A DNA stretch of 19,975 nucleotides from Acetobacteraceae bacterium (GTDB lineage: Bacteria > Pseudomonadota > Alphaproteobacteria > Acetobacterales > Acetobacteraceae), in the NCBI GenBank assembly GCA_025356735.1, contig JANXRT010000076.1, positions 1-19,975 of the forward strand, in the 5' to 3' direction. Below, one piece after another: positions 13,127-19,975 of the stretch. Below the pieces are notes generated by a model. It saw only the letters and a program-made list of their open reading frames with translations. It did not search any database and was not told the DNA's origin. Position 1 is the first letter of the stretch; each line of letters begins with the position of its first letter. Made by a program: the position numbers and the translations under genes.

Positions 13127-13170
13127 CCCTTGAATTCCCACACAGGCCCATGCTATCCCATGACCTCCCA
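13127..13170 (-). promoter_or_regulatory. MraZ-box array upstream of mraZ
   Basis: CCCA occurs at 13137, 13147, 13157 and 13167, exactly ten bases apart, and a degenerate CCCT stands one more step upstream at 13127. Read on the minus strand these are TGGG repeats with six-base spacers. MraZ of E. coli binds TGGGN direct repeats separated by five bases, the same ten-base period, upstream of its own operon. The array ends 103 bases before the mraZ start codon. This strongly suggests autoregulation of the dcw cluster. The promoter itself is unclear: TTGAAT (13130-13135) and TATCCC (13154-13159) would place boxes in the spacer, but the match is weak. Confidence 0.75.
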
Positions 13171-13273
13171 CAGGCAACGCCGAGTCGCACTCTGCCGGTG
13201 AGACAAACGCCCAAAGCCGGGCATTCACGGCGCTTGCCGACAGCGCGGGTCAGAACGGGTGGGTTGAGTCTGG

Positions 13274-13783
13274 ATGGGCCATTTTCTCGGCACGCATCAG
13301 AGCCGGCTTGATGCCAAGGGACGGGTTTCCGTTCCGGCCGCGTTCCGTGCCGCGCTCCGGGATGGGCTGCCGGCACAGGCCGAGGGCGCCGCCGAGATTG
13401 AGCCCGCCGCGATGATCCTGCGCCCGTCGCACCAGCATCCCTGCATCGAGGCCTGGCCGGCGGCGGCGTTCCACGCGCTGGCCGCGCCGCTCGCCCAGTA
13501 CGACGTGTTCAGCGACACGCAGGACGACCTCGCGACCGCGCTCTACTCCGATGCGTTGGAGATCGTGGCCGACAAGGAGGGCCGCATCGTGCTGCCACAG
13601 GTGTTGCGCGACCATGCCGGCATCACCGACGCGATCGAATTCATGGGCATCGGCCGGATTTTCCAGATCTGGCACCCGGACGCCGCCCGTCAGCGCCGCG
13701 ATCAGGCCCGCGCCAGCGCCCAGAGCAAGCGCCTGACCCTACCTGGCAGCGGCCCGAAGCCCCTGGCCGGAGAGCCGGCATGA
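13274..13783 (+). CDS. mraZ: Transcriptional regulator MraZ
   Basis: MraZ, 169 residues, is the DNA-binding regulator encoded first in the dcw cluster; it forms ring-shaped oligomers of AbrB-like (double-psi) folds and binds TGGGN repeats upstream of its own gene. The two DxxxR motifs of the duplicated domain are present: LDAKGRVSVPAAFR at about 12-25 and DKEGRIVLPQVLRDHAGI at 100-117. GHFLGTHQSRLDAKGR is the standard N-terminus. The protein is slightly longer than E. coli MraZ (152), with extra residues between the two halves and a basic tail. The ATG at 13274 is preceded by GGTGGG about ten bases away. The stop overlaps the rsmH start (ATGA), so the two are coupled. Confidence 0.95.
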   Translation: MGHFLGTHQSRLDAKGRVSVPAAFRAALRDGLPAQAEGAAEIEPAAMILRPSHQHPCIEAWPAAAFHALAAPLAQYDVFSDTQDDLATALYSDALEIVADKEGRIVLPQVLRDHAGITDAIEFMGIGRIFQIWHPDAARQRRDQARASAQSKRLTLPGSGPKPLAGEPA

Positions 13784-14748
13784 GCGGCCCCGCTGCGTTG
13801 AAGCACGTCCCGGTGATGCTGCCCGAAGTGCTTGACATCCTGGCGCCGAGGGCAGGCGGCATCTATCTGGACGGCACCTTCGGCGGCGGCGGCTATAGCG
13901 AGGCGGTCCTCGAAACCTCGAACACCTGCATCGTCTGGGCGATCGACCGCGACCCGGCGGCGATCGCGCGCGGTGCCTCCCTTGCCACACGCTTCCCGGG
14001 CCGGCTGCACCTGATCGAAGGCAACTTCGGAAACATGCTGGCGCTGCTCGAGGCCCAGGGCGTCCGCGCGCTCGACGGGGTGATGCTCGATGTCGGCGTC
14101 TCGTCGTTCCAGCTTGACGATCCCGCCCGCGGCTTCTCGTTCCGCGCCGAGGGCAGCCTCGACATGCGCATGGGGGAAAGCGGCCCGACCGCCGCCGACC
14201 TGGTCAACACGTTGCCGGCCGAGGAGATCGCCGACATCCTGTTCCAGTTCGGCGAGGAGCGCGCCTCGCGCCGCATCGCCAAGGCGATCGTCGGCGCGCG
14301 CGGCGAGGCGCCGATCACCACCACCACGCGATTGGCCGAGATCATCCGGTCCGTATTGCCGCCGGACCGTTCTGGACATCATCCGGCGACCCGCAGCTTC
14401 CAGGCGCTGCGCATCCGGGTCAACGACGAGCTGGCCGAGATCGAGCGCGCGCTCGATCAAGCCGCCCCGATGCTGGCGCCAGGCGGACGGCTGGTGGTGG
14501 TATCGTTTCACTCGCTTGAAGATCGTATCGTCAAGCGCTTCATGGCCGATGCCGCCGGGCGCAACCCGGCGCCGTCGCGCCATGATCCGCGCGGCCTTGC
14601 GCCCCGCGCCGCGCCGCGGTTCCGGCTGGTGACGCCAAAGGCGCTGCGCCCGGGCGACGCCGAGATCGCGATCAATCCGAAATCCCGCAGTGGCCGACTT
14701 CGGGCCTTGGAACGGCTCGACGACATCGTGGATAGTTTCACGCAATGA
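13780..14748 (+). CDS. rsmH: 16S rRNA (cytosine(1402)-N(4))-methyltransferase RsmH
   Basis: RsmH (MraW), 322 residues, methylates N4 of C1402 in the decoding centre of 16S rRNA with S-adenosylmethionine. The N-terminal KHVPVMLPEVLDIL and the SAM-binding motif YLDGTFGGGGYSEAVL (29-44) are diagnostic, followed by LDVGVSSFQLDDPARGFSFR and GSLDMRMG. The central helical insert EEIADILFQFGEERASRRIAKAI and the C-terminal VVVSFHSLEDRIVKRFM are also as expected. The start overlaps the mraZ stop by four bases. It is the second gene of the dcw cluster, and 58 bases separate it from ftsL. Length and motif order are normal, with no sign of damage. Confidence 0.97.
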   Translation: MSGPAALKHVPVMLPEVLDILAPRAGGIYLDGTFGGGGYSEAVLETSNTCIVWAIDRDPAAIARGASLATRFPGRLHLIEGNFGNMLALLEAQGVRALDGVMLDVGVSSFQLDDPARGFSFRAEGSLDMRMGESGPTAADLVNTLPAEEIADILFQFGEERASRRIAKAIVGARGEAPITTTTRLAEIIRSVLPPDRSGHHPATRSFQALRIRVNDELAEIERALDQAAPMLAPGGRLVVVSFHSLEDRIVKRFMADAAGRNPAPSRHDPRGLAPRAAPRFRLVTPKALRPGDAEIAINPKSRSGRLRALERLDDIVDSFTQ

Positions 14749-14806
14749 TCGGGATCCGATTCCGGAGCCCGGCTCAAATCCTGACCTGGTTGGAGCTGAA
14801 CCCACG

Positions 14807-15550
14807 ATGATACGTCCCTTCACCCTGGTCTGCATGTTGCTGGCCTGCGGCTCCGGCCTCTATCTCTATCAGGCCAAGCATCGCGTGCTGATGCTTGACC
14901 GGCAAATCTCGACCACGGTGCAGGCAACCACGGCGGCGCGCGACCGGGCCGGCATGCTGCACGCCGAATGGATGCTGCTCAACGATCCGGAGCGGCTGCG
15001 CGCGCTGGCCGACCAGCACCTGCAACTGAAGCCGCTGGCTACCGGGCAGCTTGTCAGCTTGGCCGAGCTTGGCAGCCGGCTGCCGCCGCCCCGCGAGGCC
15101 GAGGCCGAGCCGGGGCCGGAGGCTGAAACCCCGGTCGTCGCGCACCAGGAACCAGCCGTCGCTCCGCCGGTCCAGATGCCGGCCTTGCCGCCGTCCGTTA
15201 CGGTGGCGAAGGCGACTCCGCGCCCAGCCGAGCACAAGCCGGCTGCGATCCGGATTGCCGCGGTTGTGCTCGCCGCCCCGCCCCGCTCGACCCCGCCTGC
15301 CATGCCGGTTCGCGCGGCGACGTCGATCGTGCCGACGCGCGTCATGGCTTCGGTCGCACCATCCCCCGCAGCCTCGGCGCCGACCTACGTTGCGTCGATC
15401 TCGCGTGAGCTGGTCAACCAGATCGCGCGCGGAAAACCGATCAACGCCTCGTTGCCGATGATGGCCTCGGCGCTTGGCATGGCCCGGACCCTGCTGCCGC
15501 CGCCGGTGCCGTTCGCCAGCGCGTCGGCGATGTCGCGCGACGGCAACTGA
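14807..15550 (+). CDS. ftsL: Cell division protein FtsL, with long Ala/Pro-rich C-terminal extension
   Basis: FtsL is a small bitopic protein that joins FtsB and FtsQ and helps activate septal synthesis by FtsW and FtsI. This 247-residue version starts with a membrane helix (about 3-21) and a predicted coiled coil (about 26-58), followed by LNDPERLRALADQHLQLKP (58-76), the conserved end of alphaproteobacterial FtsL. From about residue 92 it continues for 155 residues of Ala/Pro/Val-rich, low-complexity sequence of unknown role, giving about twice the size of E. coli FtsL (121). I chose the ATG at 14807, with GGAG 11 bases upstream, because the frame upstream lies inside rsmH and lacks FtsL features. 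Position between rsmH and ftsI supports the call. Four bases separate it from ftsI. Confidence 0.85.
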   Translation: MIRPFTLVCMLLACGSGLYLYQAKHRVLMLDRQISTTVQATTAARDRAGMLHAEWMLLNDPERLRALADQHLQLKPLATGQLVSLAELGSRLPPPREAEAEPGPEAETPVVAHQEPAVAPPVQMPALPPSVTVAKATPRPAEHKPAAIRIAAVVLAAPPRSTPPAMPVRAATSIVPTRVMASVAPSPAASAPTYVASISRELVNQIARGKPINASLPMMASALGMARTLLPPPVPFASASAMSRDGN

Positions 15551-15554
15551 CTTG

Positions 15555-17585
15555 GTGACCGAACCACCCTCCCCCGACAGCGCGCCGCACAACCCCGGCG
15601 GCGTGCCGGCCAACCGCCGCGGCACGCCGCGCGACGGCAGCGTGCCGCGCGTGGAAACCGTGCGGATCACCGCGCCCGACCTCAAGCGCCGCGGCGCCAT
15701 GGAGAAGACCCGCAGCCGCCTGGTCTATTCGGCAATCGGCTTCACCCTGCTGTTCCTGGCGGTGGCGCTGAAGCTGGCCGATGCCACCGTGCTGCAGCCG
15801 CTGGCACCGCACCGGCCGGAGCGCCCGATCGCCCGGCTGCTGGAGCCGCAAAAGGCTGCCGATGCCGCGGTGCGCTCGCAGCGCGCGATGATTACCGACC
15901 GCAACGGCGAGTTCCTCGCCGTGTCGCTGCCGACCGTCGCGCTGTACGCCAACCCGAAGGAGATGATCGACACCGCCGAGGCGGCACACCGGCTCAAGCT
16001 GGCCCTGCCCCGGCTCGATGAGCCGAAGGTGGCGCTTCGTCTGGCCAACGCCGAAAAGCAGTTCGTCTATCTCGCCCGCCAGCTGTCGGCGCGCGAGGAG
16101 GTGGCGATCAACTCGCTCGGCATTCCGGGCGTGTATTTCGAGAACACCGAGCGCCGGCGCTATCCGCTCGGCCGCACCGCTGCCCACCTGCTGGGCGGCG
16201 TCGATGTCGATGGCCAGGGCATCGCCGGCGTCGAGAAGCAGTTCGACAAGCGGCTGCGCGAGGACAACACCCCCCTGCGGCTGTCGGTCGACGTCAAGGT
16301 CCAGGCGGTGGTGCGCGACGAGTTGTCGAAGGCGATCGCCGACTTCCACGCCATCGGCGGCTGCGGCGTGGTGATGGACGTGAACACCGGCGAGGTCATC
16401 GCCATGGTCAGCCTGCCCGATTACGACGCCAACCTGGTCCGCCAGGCGACCGACGAGGAGCGCTTCAACCGCGCCGTGACCGGCATGTACGAGCCCGGCA
16501 GCACCTTCAAGCTGCAGACCGCGGCGATGGCGCTGGACAGCGACGTGGCCCATCCGTGGGACCAGTTCGACGCCGCCCACCCGATCCATATTGGCCGGTT
16601 CACGATCACCGATTTCGAGGGCAAGAAGCGCTTCCTCTATCTGCCGGAGGTGCTGGTCTATTCCTCCAACCTGGGTGCGGCGCACATCGCCCAGGCGGTC
16701 GGCGCGGAGCGCCAGCGCGCTTGGCTGCGGAGCATGGGCATGCTCGATCGCATCGGCGTCGAGCTGCCCGAGGCAGGCCGGCCGCTGGCCCCGCCGGCCG
16801 CCAACTGGAAGGAGATCGCGACGCTGACGATCGGCTTCGGCCACGGCATCGCGGTCAGCCCGCTGCACGTCGTGCGCGGCACCGCGGCCATCGCCAACGG
16901 TGGCATCGTGCTGCGCCCGACGGTGCTCGCCCGCGACGATGACCAGGCGCGGCCGGAGGGCACCCGCGTGATGCGCGGCGAGACCTCCGACACGATGCGC
17001 AAGATCATGCGGCTGGTGGTAACCGACGGCTACGGCAAGCCGGCCGAGTCGCCGGGCTACTATCCGGGCGGCAAGACCGGCACGGCGGAGAAGGTCGCCG
17101 CCCATGGCGGCTACAAGAAGCACACCAACGTCGCCGCCTTCATGAGCGTGTTCCCGATGCACAAGCCGCGCTACGCGGTCTACATGATGCTGGACGAGCC
17201 GAAGGCGAACTCGACCACGCACGGCTATGCCACGGCCGGCTGGGTGGCGGCGCCGGCGGCCGGAAGGGTGATCGGGCGGATCGCGCCGATGCTCGGCATG
17301 ATGCCTGAGATCGAGAACGCGGCCGAGATCAACCAGGCGTTGGCGATGCCGCTGCAGCCGACCCGGCAGTGGCGCGCGGTTCCGATGGCCAGCAAGCCGG
17401 CCCAGGCTCCGTTCGCTCCGGGTCTGCCAGCTCCGGGCCTGCCAGCATCGGTGCCGCCGCGCGATTCCCGCCATGAGGCCGGCGTGCCGACCCAACCGAC
17501 GCCGGCGTTCCCCAAGGGACCGATCGGCGCTTCGGTGATGCCTGCAAACGTCAGCCGTCCGGTCATGCACGATGCGGCTGGATGA
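15555..17585 (+). CDS. ftsI: Peptidoglycan D,D-transpeptidase FtsI (penicillin-binding protein 3)
   Basis: FtsI, 676 residues, crosslinks septal peptidoglycan in the periplasm. A basic, Pro-rich cytoplasmic tail (1-55) precedes one membrane helix (about 56-75). The PBP dimerisation domain starts near RSQRAMITDRNGEFLAVSLP. The transpeptidase domain carries all three catalytic motifs: S316-T-F-K319 (PGSTFK), S370-S-N372 (YSSN) and K507-T-G509 (GGKTGTAEK). About 60 C-terminal residues are Pro/Ala-rich, with a small repeat APGLPAPGLPA. The GTG at 15555 is preferred because it begins four bases after the ftsL stop; the frame is open to 15474, inside ftsL, and an ATG at 15699 would remove the cytoplasmic tail. 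It overlaps murE by 14 bases. It is the target of beta-lactams such as cephalexin in other bacteria. Confidence 0.94.
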   Translation: MTEPPSPDSAPHNPGGVPANRRGTPRDGSVPRVETVRITAPDLKRRGAMEKTRSRLVYSAIGFTLLFLAVALKLADATVLQPLAPHRPERPIARLLEPQKAADAAVRSQRAMITDRNGEFLAVSLPTVALYANPKEMIDTAEAAHRLKLALPRLDEPKVALRLANAEKQFVYLARQLSAREEVAINSLGIPGVYFENTERRRYPLGRTAAHLLGGVDVDGQGIAGVEKQFDKRLREDNTPLRLSVDVKVQAVVRDELSKAIADFHAIGGCGVVMDVNTGEVIAMVSLPDYDANLVRQATDEERFNRAVTGMYEPGSTFKLQTAAMALDSDVAHPWDQFDAAHPIHIGRFTITDFEGKKRFLYLPEVLVYSSNLGAAHIAQAVGAERQRAWLRSMGMLDRIGVELPEAGRPLAPPAANWKEIATLTIGFGHGIAVSPLHVVRGTAAIANGGIVLRPTVLARDDDQARPEGTRVMRGETSDTMRKIMRLVVTDGYGKPAESPGYYPGGKTGTAEKVAAHGGYKKHTNVAAFMSVFPMHKPRYAVYMMLDEPKANSTTHGYATAGWVAAPAAGRVIGRIAPMLGMMPEIENAAEINQALAMPLQPTRQWRAVPMASKPAQAPFAPGLPAPGLPASVPPRDSRHEAGVPTQPTPAFPKGPIGASVMPANVSRPVMHDAAG

Positions 17586-19008
17586 CATGATGGGGTCGGC
17601 GGTGACCGGGGGCTTGGGCGTGCTGGACGTGACCGGCATCACCGCCGACAGCCGGCAGGTTCGTCCCGGCATGGTGTTTGTCGCCATTCCCGGCGCCGAT
17701 GCCGACGGCCGCGCCTTTATCGCCGAGGCCGTCGGCAGTGGCGCCGCCGCCATCCTGGCACCGGCCGGCACCGCGTGGCCGCACGGTGTCGCCCACCGGC
17801 CGATGATCGAGGTTGCCGAGCCGCGCCAGGTGCTGGCCCGCGCCGCGGCAACGCTGGCCGGTCGGCAGCCGACGGTGCAGGCCGCGGTCACCGGGACCAA
17901 CGGCAAGACCAGCACGGTCGATTTCCTGCGCCAGATATGGACTATCGCCGGACGCCGGGCCGCCAGCCTCGGCACGCTCGGCCTGCATGCACCCGGCTTT
18001 CCGCCCGGCGCTGGCCTGACCACGCCCGATCCCGTCAACCTTGCCCAGACTCTCGCGGCGCTGGCACGGGCCGACATCGAGCACGTGGCGATGGAAGCCT
18101 CGTCGCACGGGCTCGACCAGTTCCGCCTTGATGGCGTGCGGCTGTCCGCCGCCGCCATTTCCAACGTGACGCGCGACCACCTCGATTATCACGGCACCAA
18201 GACCGCCTACCGCGCCGCCAAGCTGCGGCTGTTTTCCGAGGTGCTGCCGCCGGGCGCGATCGCCGTTGCCAATGCCGACATGGACCCGGACACGCTTTCC
18301 GAGTTGCGCGCGATTTCGAAAGACCGTCGCCTTGACCTTCGCACCGTCGGCGAAGCCGGCGAAACGATCCGACTGCTGCGCGCGACTCCGATGCCAGGTG
18401 GTCAGGCGTTGGAACTGAGCCTCGGCGGCAGGCGGCACGAGATGGAGGTCCGGCTGCCCGGCCGGTTCCAGGCCGACAATCTGTTGCTGGCGCTCGGCCT
18501 GGCGATGGCACTCGGCGAGGAAACCGCGATCGAAACCCTGCCCGCGCTGGTCGGCGTGCGCGGACGGATGGAGCTGGCGGTCCGCACGGCCAACGGCGCC
18601 GCGGTCTATGTCGACTACGCTCACACGCCGGACGCGCTGGAGCGGCTGCTGCTGGCACTTCGTCCGCACGCCGAACGCCTGCATGTCGTGTTCGGCGCTG
18701 GTGGCGACCGCGACCGCGGCAAGCGTCCGCTGATGGGCGCGATCGCGGCACGCCTGGCCGACCGCGCCATCGTCACCGACGATAACTCGCGCGGCGAGGA
18801 CCCGGCCGTCATCCGCGCCGCCATCCGCGCCGCCTGCCCCGACGCCATCGAGATCGGCGACCGCGCCCTGGCGATCGCCGCCGGCCTGAACGACCTCGGC
18901 CCCGGCGACGTGCTGGTGATCGCCGGCAAGGGCCACGAGCAGGGCCAGGTCGCGGGCGGCATCACGATCCCCTTCGACGACGCGGAAACCGTCAGGCGGC
19001 TGGCATGA
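17572..19008 (+). CDS. murE: UDP-MurNAc-L-Ala-D-Glu--meso-diaminopimelate ligase MurE
   Basis: MurE, 478 residues, adds the third residue of the peptide stem to UDP-MurNAc-L-Ala-D-Glu in the cytoplasm, using ATP. The nucleotide motif GTNGKTS lies at 108-114, followed by TTPDPVNL (150-157), MEASSHGLDQ (174-183), and the lysine that is carbamylated in the family, K217 in YRAAKLRLF. YVDYAHTPDALE and FGAGGDRDRGKRPLMG mark the later domains. The residue-selecting motif, DNPR in DAP-adding MurE, reads D404-N-S-R407: the arginine that contacts DAP is kept and proline is serine. DAP is therefore still the likely substrate. The start at 17572 lies within the end of ftsI; ATGs at 17587 and 17590 are alternatives with no overlap. 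Its stop overlaps the murF start as ATGA. Confidence 0.95.
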   Translation: MRLDDMMGSAVTGGLGVLDVTGITADSRQVRPGMVFVAIPGADADGRAFIAEAVGSGAAAILAPAGTAWPHGVAHRPMIEVAEPRQVLARAAATLAGRQPTVQAAVTGTNGKTSTVDFLRQIWTIAGRRAASLGTLGLHAPGFPPGAGLTTPDPVNLAQTLAALARADIEHVAMEASSHGLDQFRLDGVRLSAAAISNVTRDHLDYHGTKTAYRAAKLRLFSEVLPPGAIAVANADMDPDTLSELRAISKDRRLDLRTVGEAGETIRLLRATPMPGGQALELSLGGRRHEMEVRLPGRFQADNLLLALGLAMALGEETAIETLPALVGVRGRMELAVRTANGAAVYVDYAHTPDALERLLLALRPHAERLHVVFGAGGDRDRGKRPLMGAIAARLADRAIVTDDNSRGEDPAVIRAAIRAACPDAIEIGDRALAIAAGLNDLGPGDVLVIAGKGHEQGQVAGGITIPFDDAETVRRLA

Positions 19009-19975
19009 AGCCGCTCTGGAACGCCGAGGACCTGCTCAACGCCACCGGCGGCCGGCTGCTTTCGCGCTTTGCCGCAACAGGGGTGTCGATCGACACCCGC
19101 ACGCTGAAGCCCGGCGATCTTTTCGTGGCGCTGGTCGGCGACAGCGGCGATGGCCACGACCATGTCGCCGCCGCGATGGCCGCAGGTGCCGCCGGCGCGC
19201 TGGTCCATCGGCCCGTTGCGGGTGTCGATCGCCTGCTGCTGACCGACGACACGATGGCGGCCCTGGTCCGGCTCGGCGCCTTCGCCCGCCAGCGTTTCGC
19301 CGGAAGGCTGGCGGCGATCACCGGCAGCGTCGGCAAGACCACGACCAAGGAGATGCTGCGCACCATCCTGGCGGCGCAATCGGGCACGCATGCCGCATTC
19401 GCCTCGTACAACAATCACTGGGGCGTGCCGCTGACCTTGGCGCGGATGCCGCCGGATGCGGTCTACGCGGTGATCGAGATCGGCATGAACCATGCGGGCG
19501 AGATCGAGCCGCTGGCCCGGCTGGCGGAGCCGCACGTCGCGGTGGTGACGGCGATCTCGAAGAACCATATCGGCCACCTCGGCAGCCTTGACGCCATCGC
19601 CGCCGAGAAGGCCACGTTGCTTCGCGGCCTGCTGGCGGGCGGAACCGCGGTGCTGCCGGCCGACAGCCCCTTTCTCCCGCTGCTCCGGGAAGCGGCCGGC
19701 AACGTGCGGGTGCTGCGTTTCGGCTACGCCGAGGCGGCCGAGGCGCGGTTGATGCGGGTGCAAGCCGACGCCGCCGGCAGCGACCTCGAAATACATCTGC
19801 CCGGCCAGGAGCTTCGCCTTCGGCTCAATGCTCCCGGCTCTCACATGGCGATGAACGCCCTCGCCGCCCTCGCCGCAGCTTTGGCGCTCGGCGCCGATCC
19901 GGCACGTGGCGCCCGGGCGCTGGAAGCCTTCGTGCCGGTTTCCGGCCGTGGCGCGCAACGACGCCTGCTTCTGGC
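19005..19975 (+). CDS. murF: UDP-MurNAc-tripeptide--D-Ala-D-Ala ligase MurF (3' end outside window)
   Basis: The first 323 codons of MurF run open to the right edge of the window. MurF adds D-Ala-D-Ala to the UDP-MurNAc tripeptide made by MurE, finishing the cytoplasmic muropeptide. The protein begins MKPLWNAEDLLNATGG, continues with VSIDTRTLKPGDLFVAL, and carries the ATP-binding motif ITGSVGKTTTKEML at 105-118. NNHWGVPLTLARMP, EIGMNHAGEIEPLARLAEP and KNHIGHLGSLDAIAAEKATLLRGL are MurF-specific; the 'GMN' motif separates it from MurE. The ATG at 19005 overlaps the murE stop (ATGA), so the two are translationally coupled. No frameshift is seen in the part present. The missing C-terminal third would hold the last ligase domain. 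Confidence 0.96.
   Translation, partial: MKPLWNAEDLLNATGGRLLSRFAATGVSIDTRTLKPGDLFVALVGDSGDGHDHVAAAMAAGAAGALVHRPVAGVDRLLLTDDTMAALVRLGAFARQRFAGRLAAITGSVGKTTTKEMLRTILAAQSGTHAAFASYNNHWGVPLTLARMPPDAVYAVIEIGMNHAGEIEPLARLAEPHVAVVTAISKNHIGHLGSLDAIAAEKATLLRGLLAGGTAVLPADSPFLPLLREAAGNVRVLRFGYAEAAEARLMRVQADAAGSDLEIHLPGQELRLRLNAPGSHMAMNALAALAAALALGADPARGARALEAFVPVSGRGAQRRLLL

Noticed and set aside
13182..13270. Two GAGTC (GANTC, CcrM-type methylation) sites ahead of mraZ
   Set aside because: About one such site is expected by chance in a gap of this size, so two carry little weight.
15441..18164. An open frame of about 900 codons on the minus strand opposite ftsI and murE
   Set aside because: An antisense shadow rich in Arg, His and Ala; the plus strand has full motif sets for FtsI and MurE.

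Overview
The window is high-GC bacterial DNA with an alphaproteobacterial layout, most likely from the order Rhodospirillales (Acetobacteraceae-like). The pointers are the order amidase - rnpB - mraZ - dcw cluster, many GTG/TTG starts, a small ribbon-helix-helix protein of the alphaproteobacterial type, and REP-like hairpins of the 'GGGCTCTGCCC' kind that I remember from Acetobacteraceae. The taxonomic call is an inference; no 16S or other marker is present.

Layout. (1) 1-1471, plus strand: the 3' end of secD and a complete secF, the accessory subunits of the Sec translocon. (2) 1651-2841, plus: an EAL-domain protein, a predicted cyclic-di-GMP phosphodiesterase. (3) 2844-7351, minus: four genes that look like a small uptake and catabolic module, in transcription order a Tat-type family-5 solute-binding protein, an RraA-fold aldolase-like protein, a class II aldolase/adducin protein and an iron-type alcohol dehydrogenase. 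A pair of inverted REP-like hairpins lies between the first two. (4) 7471-7692, plus: a 73-residue ribbon-helix-helix protein. (5) 7696-10764, minus: a 1022-residue AsmA-family protein, with a possible 53-residue ORF directly upstream in the same frame. (6) 10972-12553, plus: a membrane-anchored TerB/J-domain protein (DjlA type) and an AmpD/AmiD-type amidase. (7) 12586-13006: RNase P RNA. (8) 13007-13273: a control region with two DnaA-box-like sites and an array of MraZ boxes. (9) 13274-19975, plus: mraZ, rsmH, ftsL, ftsI, murE and the start of murF, the 5' part of the division and cell wall (dcw) cluster.

How the genes work together. Regions 6 to 9 centre on the cell envelope: the amidase trims or recycles peptidoglycan, MurE and MurF build its precursor, FtsI crosslinks it at the septum with FtsL, and MraZ is the cluster's own regulator. 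SecDF helps export envelope proteins. The catabolic block is the accessory part. Its substrate cannot be read from the sequence, and two of its enzymes differ at positions known to matter in characterised relatives.

I found no tRNA, CRISPR array, insertion sequence or prophage gene, and no obviously undescribed multi-gene system. The most interesting signals are the MraZ/DnaA-site control region, the REP-like pair with compensatory base changes, and the orphan catabolic module.
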